DNA of 64,000 nucleotides from Bacillota bacterium (GCA_019423125.1 JAHZBZ010000005.1:56885-120884), one strand, 5' to 3'; positions 8,469 through 17,801 are shown, numbered from the stretch's first letter. The notes: generated by a model from the sequence alone, not told the origin. Translations and numbers: made by a program.

Positions 8469-11234
8469 CTAAACGACGATGCGCACGCGGCTGCCGCCCG
8501 ATTTTTCCTTCGTCACGAGCACCTGTCTGTCGATCCGCTCTTTGAGTTCGGAGACGTGGGAAATGATCCCCACGAGCCTGTCTCCTTCCGTCAGGCCCGA
8601 GAGCGCCGCCAGCGCCTGCGAGAGCGAATCTTCGTCCAGCGAGCCGAAGCCCTCGTCCACGAACATGGAATCGAGGCGGATGCCGCCCGCCGACGACTGG
8701 ATCTCCTCCGACAGCCCCAGCGCGAGCGAGAGGGATGCCTTGAAGGACTCCCCGCCCGAGAGCGTCTTGACGCTCCGCCGCGAGCCGTTGTAGTGATCGA
8801 TGACGTCCAGCTCCAGTCCGCTCTGACTGCGGTTGTTCTCCGCGCATTCGCGGCGGACCAGTTCGTACTGCCCGTCCGTCATCACCATGAGCCGCGTGTT
8901 CGCGCGCACGATGATGCGGTCGAAGTAAGTCATCTGCACATATGTCTCCAACATCACTTTTTCCCTGCCCGAGACCGTCCCGTTCGCCGTAGCGCTCAGG
9001 GCGGAGAGCATGGAAAGCCGCGCCTCCGACTTTGCGCAGAGCTCCGCTACGGCGCGGATGTTCTCCGCCGTCTCGCGGTTGACGCTCAGCCGCGTCGCGA
9101 TCTCCTGCTGCGCGGTGCGCAGGTTTCGCGCCTCCGTCTCCGCACTCTCTCTCGCCGCGCGCGCCTGCGCATAATCGGCCGAGGGAAGTTTGTCCAGCTG
9201 CGCCTGCAGCTGTTCGCATGCCCCGCTCAGTTTCCCGACGCGGATGCCGCATTCCTTTTCGTCCGCCTGCGCCGCTTCCAGCGCCGCACGCAGAGCCGCG
9301 AGCGCCTTCTCCGCTTCCGCGAGCTCCCTGTCCGCCGCCGCGCGCGTGGGAAAGGGAAGTTTTCCCTCCGCCGCGCGAAGGCGCACCCGCGCGCCTTCCA
9401 GCGCGCTCGCCGCCGAAGCCTCCGACTCCCGCGCCTTGGAGAGCGCTTCCGCCGCCGCCTCTTTCGCTTGCTCCGCCGCAGTGAGATCGTCCGAGAGCTT
9501 TTCCCTGCGCTTTGCGCGCGTGCGCTCCGCCGCGATCGCATTTGCGAGAGAACCGAGCTTCCCGTTCGCCTCTTCGAGCGCCTTGGGGAGCGCTTCGTGC
9601 AGCTCGCCCGCAGGCACGTCGGGCAACAGCTCCGCCGCCTGCCGCAGTACGGCCTCACGCCCGGCGTTCGCTCTTGCCTGCGCCTGCGCGCACGCTTCGC
9701 TTTCCGCCGCGCGGCGCTCCTCCGCCGCGTTTGCCGCGAGACGGGCGCGTTCCAGCTCCGCCTGCGAAGGCGCCTGTGCGGACAGCCCCGCGGGGGCGGG
9801 ATGATGCACCGAGCCGCAGACGGGACAGGGCCTGCCCTCTTCCAGCGACTGCGCGAGGATGCCTGCCTGCGCGTCGAGATAGGCGTCGTTTGCGCTCTCG
9901 AACTTCGCGCGAAGCGTCGCCGCCTCCGCAGACGCCGCCTTGTAGCGCTCCTGCAGAGCTCTCGCCTTCTTCCCCGCCGCGGCGTAATCCGCGCACAGAC
10001 CGTAAAGCCCCTCCAGCTTGTCCGCGGATCGCTTTACGAGCTCGTATTCGCCCTCCAGCTTTGCCGCGCGAACTTCCGCGTCGGACAGCGCCTGCGTCTC
10101 CGCGCGCAGCTGTTCCGCGCGGATGCGGGCGTTTTCCTCCCGCCGCGCGCTCTCCTTTACCTTTTCCCTGCACCCGTCCAGCGAGACCGCCGCCGCGCGC
10201 TCGTCGCGCGCCGCCTGCTCCGCCTCGTCGAACATCGCCGACAGCCCTTTCAGCCGCGCGGCCTTTTCGCCAAGTTCCTCCCTCTCTTTTGCCCGCTCCC
10301 TCTCGCGGCGCAGACGGTCTGCCGCCTCTTCCAGCATACGCCGGTTTTCGTCCAGCTCCCGCCGCGTCTTTTCGAGTTCGCGACATACGCTTTCGCGTTC
10401 AAAAGCCTGTTTTTCCCGCCGTGCGAGTTCCGCCGCCACCGCATCCGCCTGCGCAGAGCGCGTCTGCGCCGCGGCATATGCCTCCGCGTCCTCCCGCACC
10501 AGCCCGTCGAGAAGCCCGAAGAGCTCCTCCGTCGCCACTCCCCCTTCGCGCGCTCGCCCGAGCGCCTCCGCGCGCACGTCCTCCGCCGCGATGCGGACGG
10601 ATGCGACGTACTGCCGCAGACTGTTGCGATGCGCCTGCACCTCCGCCGAGAGTGCCGCCGTCTCCGCGCGCAGTTTTTCCTGAAGCCGCGCGAAATTGTC
10701 CGTCTTGAAGATCTGGCGGAAGATCGCCTTCCGCTCTTCCGTGGGTGCGAGCAGGAGTTTGAGAAAATCCCCCTGCGCGATCATCGCGATCTGCGAAAAC
10801 TGCGTCCTGTCCACGCCCATGATCGCGCGCACCGCCGCCGTGACGTCGCGCGTCTTCGTCACCACCCGCCCGTCGGGGAAGACGAGCTCCGCGTCCGCAC
10901 GTTGCAGGACGGTGCCCCCGCCGCGCCGCGCGGGGCGCTCGTACTCGGGGTTGCGGCGGACGACGTACACCTTGCCGCCGTACCCGAACGTCAGACGCAC
11001 GTAAGTCTCCGCCTCGGGGGAAGCGTACTTTGAGCGGAGCATGGACGGCTCGCGGTTGGCGCCGCTCGCCTCGCCGTAGAGCGCGAAGGTGATCGCGTCG
11101 AAAATGGTGGTCTTTCCCGCGCCCGTGTCGCCCGTGATCAGATACAAGCCGCTCCTGCCGAGCGCCTGCATGTCCAGCACCGCCTCGCCCGCATACGGGC
11201 CGAAGGCGGAGAGTTCCAGTCGGAGAGGTCTCAT
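8469..11234 (-). CDS. sbcC: SbcC, ATPase subunit of the SbcCD nuclease
   Basis: 921 residues of SMC/Rad50-type architecture. Walker A is GDTGAGKT (35-42), two long coiled coils run about 180-460 and 490-750, the zinc-hook CPVC is at about 466, the ABC signature LSGGESFKASLSLALG is near 830 and Walker B MFVDEGFGSLDED near 865. With SbcD it forms an ATP-dependent dsDNA exonuclease and hairpin endonuclease that clears DNA ends and palindromes. Its ATG overlaps the sbcD stop by four bases (ATGA). Length fits the family. SbcCD is of local interest because the window is rich in long palindromes, its natural substrates. Confidence 0.96.
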   Translation of the reverse strand: MRPLRLELSAFGPYAGEAVLDMQALGRSGLYLITGDTGAGKTTIFDAITFALYGEASGANREPSMLRSKYASPEAETYVRLTFGYGGKVYVVRRNPEYERPARRGGGTVLQRADAELVFPDGRVVTKTRDVTAAVRAIMGVDRTQFSQIAMIAQGDFLKLLLAPTEERKAIFRQIFKTDNFARLQEKLRAETAALSAEVQAHRNSLRQYVASVRIAAEDVRAEALGRAREGGVATEELFGLLDGLVREDAEAYAAAQTRSAQADAVAAELARREKQAFERESVCRELEKTRRELDENRRMLEEAADRLRRERERAKEREELGEKAARLKGLSAMFDEAEQAARDERAAAVSLDGCREKVKESARREENARIRAEQLRAETQALSDAEVRAAKLEGEYELVKRSADKLEGLYGLCADYAAAGKKARALQERYKAASAEAATLRAKFESANDAYLDAQAGILAQSLEEGRPCPVCGSVHHPAPAGLSAQAPSQAELERARLAANAAEERRAAESEACAQAQARANAGREAVLRQAAELLPDVPAGELHEALPKALEEANGKLGSLANAIAAERTRAKRREKLSDDLTAAEQAKEAAAEALSKARESEASAASALEGARVRLRAAEGKLPFPTRAAADRELAEAEKALAALRAALEAAQADEKECGIRVGKLSGACEQLQAQLDKLPSADYAQARAARESAETEARNLRTAQQEIATRLSVNRETAENIRAVAELCAKSEARLSMLSALSATANGTVSGREKVMLETYVQMTYFDRIIVRANTRLMVMTDGQYELVRRECAENNRSQSGLELDVIDHYNGSRRSVKTLSGGESFKASLSLALGLSEEIQSSAGGIRLDSMFVDEGFGSLDEDSLSQALAALSGLTEGDRLVGIISHVSELKERIDRQVLVTKEKSGGSRVRIVV

Positions 11235-12364
11235 TCGCTTTCCTCCCAGATCTGCCCGATCAGCCGAACGAGGACCTCCGTCTGTTCAGCAGAGAGCGGC
11301 GCGCCGTTCTGCTTTTCGTACAGTTCGGAAAAGAGGGTGAGCGGCGTCTTGCGCTCGACAGACGTGTCCGCGGTGAGCTGTGCCGCGCCGCGCGTGCGCG
11401 CGTTGTCGTAATCGAGCTTCATGAGGTTGGGGTAGACGGCGCGGAGTTTCCCAAGCGCGTCGGGAACGTCGTTCTCGTCCGTCAGCGTCACATGGAGGTA
11501 GTCCTGCGTGTTCGTGCCCGCGTAATTCTCCCGCGCGGTCACCTGCATGTAGCTGCCCCGCACCTCGCGCAGATCGCGCAGCGGGACGAGCGGAAGGGTG
11601 CGCACGTTCAGGTCCCCTTTTTTCCCGAGCTCGACGCAGGTCACCGATTTTTGCTGCCCCGCCTCCGAAAAGGAGTATTTGAGCGGCGTGCCGCAATAGC
11701 GGATGCGTTCGCCCGCGTTCTGCGGCTTGTGGATGTGCCCGAGCGCGACGTAGTCGAAGGCCGAAAACACGGATGCGTCCACGTTGTCGCTCCCGCCGAC
11801 GGAGAGCTCCTCCGATTCGCTCCGCTCCGCGCCCGTCACGAACTGATGCGTGAGCAGGACGTTGCGCTTTGACGGGTCGACGTCCATCGCGCCGATCGCC
11901 GCGCGGACCGCGTCGGTATAGCTGACGATCTCCTCATCCGCGAAAAAGCGGCGGACCGTGGCGGGTTTGACGAAGGGAAGCATGTAGACGCGCACTTCGC
12001 CCCATTCGTCTTGCAGGGAAACGGGCGAGACCTCACCCGTATAGACGGGCGACATATGGATGCCGCTCGCGTCCATCAGCCTGCCGCCGAACGCGATGCG
12101 CTCGGGGGAATCGTGGTTTCCGCTGATGACGAAGACGTGTCCCGTGCGCGCCGACAGCCGCACGAGAAAATCGTCGAACAGCTGCACCGCCTCCGCAGAC
12201 GGAACGGACTTGTCGTACACGTCCCCCGCGATGAACACGGCGTCCGGCTTCTCCTCTTCCGCGAGGGAGAGGATGCGCGCCAGTATGTACTGCTGGTCCT
12301 CGATCATGGAAAATTCGTTGACCCGTTTGCCCAGATGCAGGTCGGACAGATGAAAAAATCGCAT
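11231..12364 (-). CDS. sbcD: SbcD, nuclease subunit of SbcCD
   Basis: 377 residues, calcineurin-like phosphoesterase fold. Metal-binding motifs are all present: DLHLGK (Asp8, His10), GDVYD, GNHDSPER, LLTHQF and LGHIHKP. The C-terminal capping region (about 270-377) includes the DYDNARTRG segment. It is the Mn-dependent 3'-5' exonuclease/endonuclease half of SbcCD. The ATG follows GGGGAG by four bases and the gene leads the sbcDC operon. Confidence 0.96.
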   Translation of the reverse strand: MRFFHLSDLHLGKRVNEFSMIEDQQYILARILSLAEEEKPDAVFIAGDVYDKSVPSAEAVQLFDDFLVRLSARTGHVFVISGNHDSPERIAFGGRLMDASGIHMSPVYTGEVSPVSLQDEWGEVRVYMLPFVKPATVRRFFADEEIVSYTDAVRAAIGAMDVDPSKRNVLLTHQFVTGAERSESEELSVGGSDNVDASVFSAFDYVALGHIHKPQNAGERIRYCGTPLKYSFSEAGQQKSVTCVELGKKGDLNVRTLPLVPLRDLREVRGSYMQVTARENYAGTNTQDYLHVTLTDENDVPDALGKLRAVYPNLMKLDYDNARTRGAAQLTADTSVERKTPLTLFSELYEKQNGAPLSAEQTEVLVRLIGQIWEESE

Positions 12365-12380
12365 AATGCTCCCCGCAGGC

Positions 12381-12470
12381 CCGCCTGCCGACGTTTACCG
12401 CCTTTTGCCGCCTTTTGCCGCCATTCGCCGCCATATCCCGACGTTTGCCGTCGGTTGCCATTGTTTGCCG
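12381..12470. repeat. Decameric tandem repeat in the sbcD leader
   Basis: Nine consecutive 10-base blocks end in CCG or a close variant (for example CCTTTTGCCG twice at 12401-12420, ACGTTTGCCG at 12441). On the sbcD transcript this reads as GGCAAAnnn-type decamers directly before the ribosome binding site. The stretch 12365-12696 otherwise holds the sbcD -10 region and the upstream gene's terminator. Confidence 0.65.
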
Positions 12471-12512
12471 CGCGGGACGCGCTTTGCGCGCACCGCTGCG
12501 ACCATTGGTTTC

Positions 12513-12518
12513 ATTATA
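12513..12518 (-). promoter_or_regulatory. Extended -10 of sbcDC
   Basis: TATAAT preceded by TGA on the minus strand, 149 bases before the sbcD start; no convincing -35 is seen, which is acceptable for an extended -10 promoter. Confidence 0.55.
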
Positions 12519-12587
12519 TCATACTATCTGAAAAATTTCTACCCCTAATCAAAAAAAATAAGCCCCTTCCGCGCTTTTTTTTGACGA

Positions 12588-12628
12588 AAAGAGGCGCGTC
12601 CGCGCGGCAAATGCCGCGCGGACGCGCC
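12588..12628 (-). terminator. Intrinsic terminator of the glycosyltransferase at 12697
   Basis: A 16-bp perfect GC stem (12613-12628 with 12593-12608) with loop ATTT is followed on the minus strand by TCTTTTC. It lies about 70 bases after the stop. Confidence 0.75.
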
Positions 12629-12696
12629 GAAAAAGAAGCTATGCTTCCTTATTTTGTCATTGTTTTTCTTTTTTCTCCCGGACTTTTGCGAAACGG

Positions 12697-14163
12697 TCAC
12701 CCTTTTGCGCGCCGAACCATCCCCTTCAAGCGGCGCAAGGGAGAAAGCAGCGCCGAGACAAGGCGATAGAGCGCGAGCCCGCTTATCTCCTCCGTCCAGG
12801 CTTCGGCGCGCACGCGCGCCGCGTCCATCGCCTCCGCAAAGTCCTCCCCCGCCGCGCCCTCGATCAGCGCAAGGCGCTCGCGCGCGATCGGGTTGTCGCC
12901 CGCGACGGCGGCACCGCGCGCCGAGAGTTCGTCACACAGCGCCGCTCTGTTTGTGCATAGCGGCGAAGAGAGCCGCTCTATCGCCATTCGGAAAAACTGC
13001 GGACAGGGCGCCTCTCTGCGTTTTTTCAGCTTGCGGAGGATCGCATACGACTTCCCCTGCAAAAGTTCGTCCTGCCTGCGCAACGCGGCATCCAGCCTGC
13101 GGAAGGCGCGCACGACGGGTTCGCCCGCCGCAAAAGCCGCCGCGTCGTCCAGAAGGGACATCAGCTCGCGCTCGCCGCGGCGGGTCTCGCTCAGCGCCAG
13201 TTCGCCGCTCGCCGCGTGTTCGCGCATCTCCTGCGAGAAGCGGGAGAGAAAAGCGGGGCGCAGGGCGGGGTCCAGCCGCCTGTACGCAAACAGATAATGG
13301 GAGATCTTCGCGCCGATATACGCCGCCTGAAGCACCGTCTTTTTGTCGGGGTGCGCGGCGAGAAAATCGGCGATGTATGCGAATTCGTCACAGATGCAAT
13401 AGAGCTTGGAGCGGTCGTTGACCGAGCTGTCCGGATTGTCCTGCCGATAGCAATAGAACGCCTCGCGGACGAGCACCTCGCGGTCGGCGCATGCCTGCGT
13501 CTGGAACCAGAAGCCCGTGTCCTGATAGGACGCGCCCGGAGTCTCGTTGTGGCGGATGGCGTTCCCGCGCAGGAATGCCGAGCGATAGATCCCGTTCCAT
13601 GTGTTGATCGGAAAGGTGAACGCGCGGAGTTCTTTGCGCGGACAGAACACTTTTCCGTAGTATTTTTCGCTCGTGAGACGGCGAAGGAGCGGCTCGCTCC
13701 CCTCGCGCACCTCGTAAAAATCCGAGCGGACGATGTCCGCATCCGCGCGCTTCGCCGCGCGGTACAGCCGCGCAAACATCTTGGGGAGGACGTAGTCGTC
13801 GCTCTCGACGATGCCGATGTATTCGCCGCGCGCGAGGTCGATGCCGAGGTTGACCGCGTTGCCGTAGCCCGCGTTTTCCTTGTCGGCGATGCGCACCCGC
13901 CCGTCCCGTTCGCGGAAAGCGCGGAGAACAGCGAGGCTCCCGTCCGTCGACCCGTCGTTGACGCAGATCACCTCGATGTCGCGCAGCGTCTGGGCAAGAA
14001 GGCTCTCCAGGCACTGCGGCAGGTATTTTTCCACGTTGTACACGGGCACGACCACGCTCACGCGCGGACGCGCCCCCTCGTCGAAGCCGATCAGCTCCCG
14101 TACACGCGCGCGCTCGCGCGTGCGCGCCCTTCTCTCTTCACCGCCCACCGAAAACTCATTCAT
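12697..14163 (-). CDS. Glycosyltransferase family 2 with long C-terminal extension
   Basis: 488 residues from the ATG at 14163, which has GGAGG eight bases upstream; an upstream in-frame extension is Arg-rich and lacks a ribosome binding site. After ~35 residues comes a GT2 domain: VSVVVPVYNVEKYLPQCLES, VICVNDGSTDGSL, ENAGYGNAVNLG and VESDDYV (DxD) near residue 120. Residues about 200-488 are a helical domain of unknown role. It probably decorates a surface glycan. It lies about 100 bases after the GH43 gene on the same strand and may be co-transcribed with it. Confidence 0.86.
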   Translation of the reverse strand: MNEFSVGGEERRARTRERARVRELIGFDEGARPRVSVVVPVYNVEKYLPQCLESLLAQTLRDIEVICVNDGSTDGSLAVLRAFRERDGRVRIADKENAGYGNAVNLGIDLARGEYIGIVESDDYVLPKMFARLYRAAKRADADIVRSDFYEVREGSEPLLRRLTSEKYYGKVFCPRKELRAFTFPINTWNGIYRSAFLRGNAIRHNETPGASYQDTGFWFQTQACADREVLVREAFYCYRQDNPDSSVNDRSKLYCICDEFAYIADFLAAHPDKKTVLQAAYIGAKISHYLFAYRRLDPALRPAFLSRFSQEMREHAASGELALSETRRGERELMSLLDDAAAFAAGEPVVRAFRRLDAALRRQDELLQGKSYAILRKLKKRREAPCPQFFRMAIERLSSPLCTNRAALCDELSARGAAVAGDNPIARERLALIEGAAGEDFAEAMDAARVRAEAWTEEISGLALYRLVSALLSPLRRLKGMVRRAKG

Positions 14164-14266
14164 CCCGTTTCCTCCGCAGGCGCCGCGCCTGCGCCGCCGC
14201 ACATATGTCTGTTTCCGCACATCCGCCGCATTTTCGCGGCAGATGCGCCCGCGCACATATGTGCGC

Positions 14267-15706
14267 TCACTTCTCAAGCGTAAAGGACAAAAAGTCAGGC
14301 CGTCCCTTGCCGCGGAACACGAAGCGAAGAGAGGTCACGCCCGCTTTGCCCGAATACTCCGCGCCGAAAGTGCCCTCACCGCGCACGTCCGCGGGGATCT
14401 TTGCCGCAAGCCCCTCTTTGTCGTACACCTCGACGATGCCGCGCGCGCGGCCGCGCAGGGTGACACAGACGCGCCGTACCCCCTCGATGTCGAAATAGCG
14501 GAACACCGCCGTCGCGCCGTCGCAGAAATTCGCGATGTACTGGTCGTCGCGCTCCTCGCGGTCGCCGCCCGTCTGCGTAAAATAAGGATGTGCACCGCGC
14601 GGGCGTTTGATGACTCCGTAAAAATAAGTGCCCTTGCGCGAATACAGATGGCAGGCGATGCGCGCGGGATATTCCCCTTCTCCGCGCAGCGGCCCGCCGT
14701 TGAGCCCGCAGGAGGTCAGCTCCGCCTGGAAAAACTTTCCGTCCTCGAAGCGGATATGCTCCGCGCACGCCTGCCGCGAAAACTGGTGGCGGTTGGTCTG
14801 GCGGTGGTAAAAGACGTAATATTCCCCGCCGATCCCGACGAGACTCCCGTGCGTGTTGCCCGTGTAGTTGACGGCGTCTTCGCGCTTGCGCCCCTCCGTG
14901 CCGATGTCGCCGTTGGAGACGAGCGTCCCGCCGTATTCGAAGCCCGAGAGCGGAGAGTCGGACACGGCATAGCACAGTTCGTGCCCCTCGAAGGCGCTGT
15001 AGATGAAGTAGTATTTTCCGCCGAATTTGCGCATGGAGGACGCCTCGAAGAACTCATGTCCCTCATAGGGCGTGCCCTTGCCCTCGGCGCGGCCCTTGAC
15101 GCCGATGTACACGGGGCCGCTGCGCACGGTCAGCATGTCCTCTTCCAGCTCGAAGCCCATCGGCCCGTGTGCCGAGGGCTTGTGTCCGCCGAGCAGAAAA
15201 GAGGGATAGTTGACGGGCCCGAAGCCCGTATAGAGATAGAATTTTCCGTCGTCGTCCGCAAAGACGCCGGGGTCGAACTGCAGCGGCTCCCCTTTCTTGC
15301 CGAGAAGGGTGCCGTCCGCATAGCGGACGTGACCGAGAAAGCTGTATTTGCCCGCGGGCTCGTTGCAAACCGCGACGGAGATCAGCCCGAGATAGCCGAT
15401 GAAATAGTACAGATAATACCGCCCGTCCGCGCCGCGGCAGACGTCGGGCGCGTACATCGCGCTGAGCATGCCGCTCTTTCCGTTCGGGTCCTGCCTGCGC
15501 TCGAAGATGACCCCCTCGTACCGCCAGTCGGCAAGGTCGGAGACGGGCGCGCTCCAGCACACATAGTCGTTCAGACAGAAGGAGACACCGTTGAATTTAT
15601 CGTGCGAACCGTAGACGTACACGCGGTCGCCGAAGACGTGCGGCTCGCCGTCGGGGATGTATTCATAGCCCGGGAGATAGGGGTTGAATGCCTGTTTTTT
15701 CTGCAT
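14267..15706 (-). CDS. GH43-type glycoside hydrolase (arabinosidase/xylosidase class), cytoplasmic
   Basis: 479 residues without signal peptide. A five-bladed propeller of the GH43/GH62 clan covers about 10-300: catalytic base Asp19 in PDGEPHVF, the modulating Asp near 88 in MYAPDVCRG, and the general acid Glu near 219 in GHEFFEAS, with blades marked by YYLYYF, FYLYTG and YYFIYS. A beta-sandwich domain fills about 330-479. GH43 enzymes remove arabinose, xylose or galactose residues from plant glycans; the missing signal peptide suggests that imported oligosaccharides are the substrate, which fits the xylose genes further on. A consensus promoter precedes it. Activity within the family is not resolved. 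Confidence 0.85.
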   Translation of the reverse strand: MQKKQAFNPYLPGYEYIPDGEPHVFGDRVYVYGSHDKFNGVSFCLNDYVCWSAPVSDLADWRYEGVIFERRQDPNGKSGMLSAMYAPDVCRGADGRYYLYYFIGYLGLISVAVCNEPAGKYSFLGHVRYADGTLLGKKGEPLQFDPGVFADDDGKFYLYTGFGPVNYPSFLLGGHKPSAHGPMGFELEEDMLTVRSGPVYIGVKGRAEGKGTPYEGHEFFEASSMRKFGGKYYFIYSAFEGHELCYAVSDSPLSGFEYGGTLVSNGDIGTEGRKREDAVNYTGNTHGSLVGIGGEYYVFYHRQTNRHQFSRQACAEHIRFEDGKFFQAELTSCGLNGGPLRGEGEYPARIACHLYSRKGTYFYGVIKRPRGAHPYFTQTGGDREERDDQYIANFCDGATAVFRYFDIEGVRRVCVTLRGRARGIVEVYDKEGLAAKIPADVRGEGTFGAEYSGKAGVTSLRFVFRGKGRPDFLSFTLEK

Positions 15707-15730
15707 GGTGAGATTCCTCCTTACCCGTCT

Positions 15731-15759
15731 ATTTTACACCTTGTCCGAACAAAAATCAA
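15731..15759 (-). promoter_or_regulatory. Promoter of the GH43 gene
   Basis: TTGATT (15754-15759), a 17-base spacer and TAAAAT (15731-15736) on the minus strand, 25 bases before the start codon. It overlaps the 3' end of the kinase remnant upstream. Confidence 0.75.
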
Positions 15760-16277
15760 CAGGGAAAACGGACTTTCTTATGTACTTTTGTTCTTTGAAT
15801 GCACTTTCGGAGAGCCCGCGCCCCGTCCTGCACGAAAAAAACGCGCCTGTGCAAAACCGTCTGCACGGGCGCATATTCGGACCGCCGCAAACAGAAAAGA
15901 GGGCGCGCCGCGCGCATGCCGCCTTTGCAAAGAGGCAGGAAGATGTCCAGGTTGAAGAGATACCCCTGCTGACCCATGCGGAGGGTGCCGCCGTACTTCT
16001 CGACGATGTAGCGGATGCTCTTCACGCCGAAGCCGTGGTAGCGGTTGTCCTGTTTGACCGTCTGCGGCATTCCGTCCCTGAATACGACCGTCTCCCCGCA
16101 GTAATTTTCAAAATGAACGGAGAAGAAACTGCGCTTGACGCCGGCATTGAGGCGGATGATCCGCCGCTCGGCGTCGTCCGTGCGCAAAACGCTTTCGATC
16201 GCGTTGTCCGGCGCGTTCCCGAACAGCGACGCGATGTCCACGGGGTCCATAAAATCCGGCTGTTCCCCGTCTATCAT
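15756..16277 (-). pseudogene. GHKL sensor histidine kinase remnant (ATPase domain only)
   Basis: The open frame keeps the HATPase end of an AgrC/LytS-type kinase: the N box DIASLFGNAPDNAIE, then FENYCGE, then YHGFGVKSIRYIVEKYGG (G box), ending near FNLDIFLPL. The membrane sensor and dimerisation region (about 270 residues in intact relatives) are missing, and what follows FLPL is unrelated read-through. The beginning, MIDGEQPDF, aligns with the point just before the N box of the intact kinase at 21589, so an internal deletion is the simplest explanation. It abuts the broken response regulator upstream. Confidence 0.82.
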
Positions 16278-16814
16278 ATAAGTAAATAAATAAAGCGTAT
16301 CTTGTGCCGCTCACACAGCAGGCTCTTTTCGGTGTGGATGACGACGTCATGCATGAGTATCTCGATATAGCAGATATCCGAAAAGGCGACGCGCCGCATC
16401 GAACCCGCCGTGCTCACCCAGATGGAGTCGTTGGCGCGGCGCTCGTGCGCGCGCACGATCTTGTCCATCTCCATCGAAAAGTCAAAATAGGAAACGGGCT
16501 TGACGAGAAAGTCCGTCGCGCCCACCTTATAGCCGCGGATGGCGAGCTGCGCCATGTTCGTGACGAAGATCAGGCAGACGCTCTCGTCCACCCTGCGCAG
16601 CCGCTCCGCCGCCTTCATGCCGTCCAACAGGGGCATGAGGATATCCATGAAGATCCCGTCCGGCCCCCGCGCGGTACTGCGACAGAAAATCCGGGCCGTT
16701 TTCGTATACGAATGCCCGGCAGTTTATCCCCTTTTCCGCAGAATATCGCTCGACGTAACAGCGCAAAAGCTCCGCCTGCTCTGTTTCGTTTTCCACGATC
16801 GCGATCTTGATCAT
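16274..16814 (-). pseudogene. LytTR response regulator, frameshifted and truncated
   Basis: Two frames together give a receiver domain: MIKIAIVENETEQAELL... to FLSQYRAG in one frame, then FMDILMPLLDGMKAAERLR (phospho-acceptor Asp), FVTNMAQLAIRGY, FLVKPVSYFDF and the first part of a LytTR DNA-binding domain (SICYIEILMHD-like) in the other. The shift falls at a G5 run (C5 at 16664-16668). The LytTR domain then breaks off after HTEKSLL and the frame ends in unrelated sequence, so most of the DNA-binding domain is gone. It has a good promoter and ribosome binding site, so the loss may be recent. A sequencing error could explain the shift but not the missing half domain. Confidence 0.85.
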
Positions 16815-16853
16815 CTCTACCTCTTCCGTAATTTATTTCTCTCCTCCCATTTT

Positions 16854-16923
16854 ACTTTAACACAAAAGCAGGAGTTTTACAACGGGGTTTGACGAATCCT
16901 GTCTCTTTTTTGACTTACTCTGT
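16854..16923 (-). promoter_or_regulatory. Promoter with 21-bp-period direct repeats (putative LytTR site)
   Basis: On the minus strand: ACAGAGTAA (16915-16923) and ACAGGATTC (16894-16902) start 21 bases apart. They are followed 11 bases later by TTGTAA (16877-16882), a 17-base spacer and TAAAGT (16854-16859). Two 9-base repeats with a 12-base gap upstream of -35 match the known geometry of LytTR-family sites. The distal repeat overlaps the end of the esterase gene. Suggested role: autoregulation of the broken regulator, or control by a sister system. Confidence 0.6.
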
Positions 16924-17772
16924 CTCATTGTCCGCAAAACGGGCGCGCAGAAATGCGAGTTCGTCCTCCCGCACCTGCCGCGCGAGCGGCGCGCGCACGT
17001 CCAGGTGAAAGACGTGCCCCGTCTTTTTGTCGCCGTATTCGCGAAACACGTGCTTTGCGCCCTTTTCGGAAAGCAGGGCGGAAAAGCGGATGCCCTCCTC
17101 GCGCAGAAAATCCCCCGGCGCAGTCATCACGAACGCGGGCGGGAAAGCGGCGCTAAGATAGCGCAGAAAGCCGATCTCACCCCTCTTTTCGGCGGGCACG
17201 TAATCGCGAAGCATCCCCCCGCCCATGACGCCGCGCAGCGCGTTCAGATCGTACACGCCGCAATTGAGGACGGCGGCGCACGCCTTCGCCTCGGGAAAGG
17301 CGATGCCAAGCTCCGCGGCGTATTCGGGACAGCCGCGCGCGATCAGATACTGCACGATGAGGTTGGCGCCCGCCGAGTCGCCGATCATGCCGAACGCGCG
17401 CGCGGCGGGGAACTTTTCGGACAGCGCGGCACACACGCCCGCCGCGACGTCGCGCACCTGCGTCGGGAAGCGGAAGGCAGGCGCGAGGCGATAATTGACG
17501 CTGACGACGCAAACCCCGCCGCGCGCGAGCGCCCTGCAATAATGGCGGTACTGCGCCGTTCCGCCGTAGACGAATCCGCCGCCGTGCACATTGACGAGCA
17601 CGGGCGCCTCGGCGCGCCCTGCGGGACGGTAGACGTCGTACGTCTGTTCGGCGTGCGCGCCGTATGCGTTCCCCTCCTCGTCCGTCACTTCGGGAAGGGG
17701 CAAAAGCCCCGCGTCCCTCTTTGCGTCCGAGCGCCTGCAAAATGCGGAAAATACCTTCCCCGTCAAAGACAC
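16915..17772 (-). CDS. Alpha/beta hydrolase, HSL-type esterase/lipase
   Basis: 285 residues, cytoplasmic. The oxyanion-hole HGGG (63-66), nucleophile Ser133 in GDSAG, the acid Asp in TAPGDFLREEG (about 225) and the His in KTGHVFHLD (about 260) are those of the hormone-sensitive-lipase family, which cleaves acetyl and short acyl esters. Among glycan genes it may deacetylate imported oligosaccharides; this is inference from context. The start is GTG at 17772 after AGGAGG (spacing 7). Confidence 0.87.
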   Translation of the reverse strand: MSLTGKVFSAFCRRSDAKRDAGLLPLPEVTDEEGNAYGAHAEQTYDVYRPAGRAEAPVLVNVHGGGFVYGGTAQYRHYCRALARGGVCVVSVNYRLAPAFRFPTQVRDVAAGVCAALSEKFPAARAFGMIGDSAGANLIVQYLIARGCPEYAAELGIAFPEAKACAAVLNCGVYDLNALRGVMGGGMLRDYVPAEKRGEIGFLRYLSAAFPPAFVMTAPGDFLREEGIRFSALLSEKGAKHVFREYGDKKTGHVFHLDVRAPLARQVREDELAFLRARFADNETE

Positions 17773-17801
17773 GGCGCCACCTCCTTTCCTCTTTTTCTGT
17801 C

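Noticed and set aside
12033..12461. Upstream open frame starting in the sbcD leader and overlapping sbcD.
   Set aside because: It runs inside the decamer repeat and then out of frame through sbcD, with Arg-rich shadow composition and no ribosome binding site.
15740..15800. LytTR-type direct repeats upstream of the GH43 promoter (AAAGTGCAT and AAAGTACAT).
   Set aside because: The two copies are 19, not 21, bases apart and do not match the ACAGA core of the three better sites; not counted as part of the regulon.
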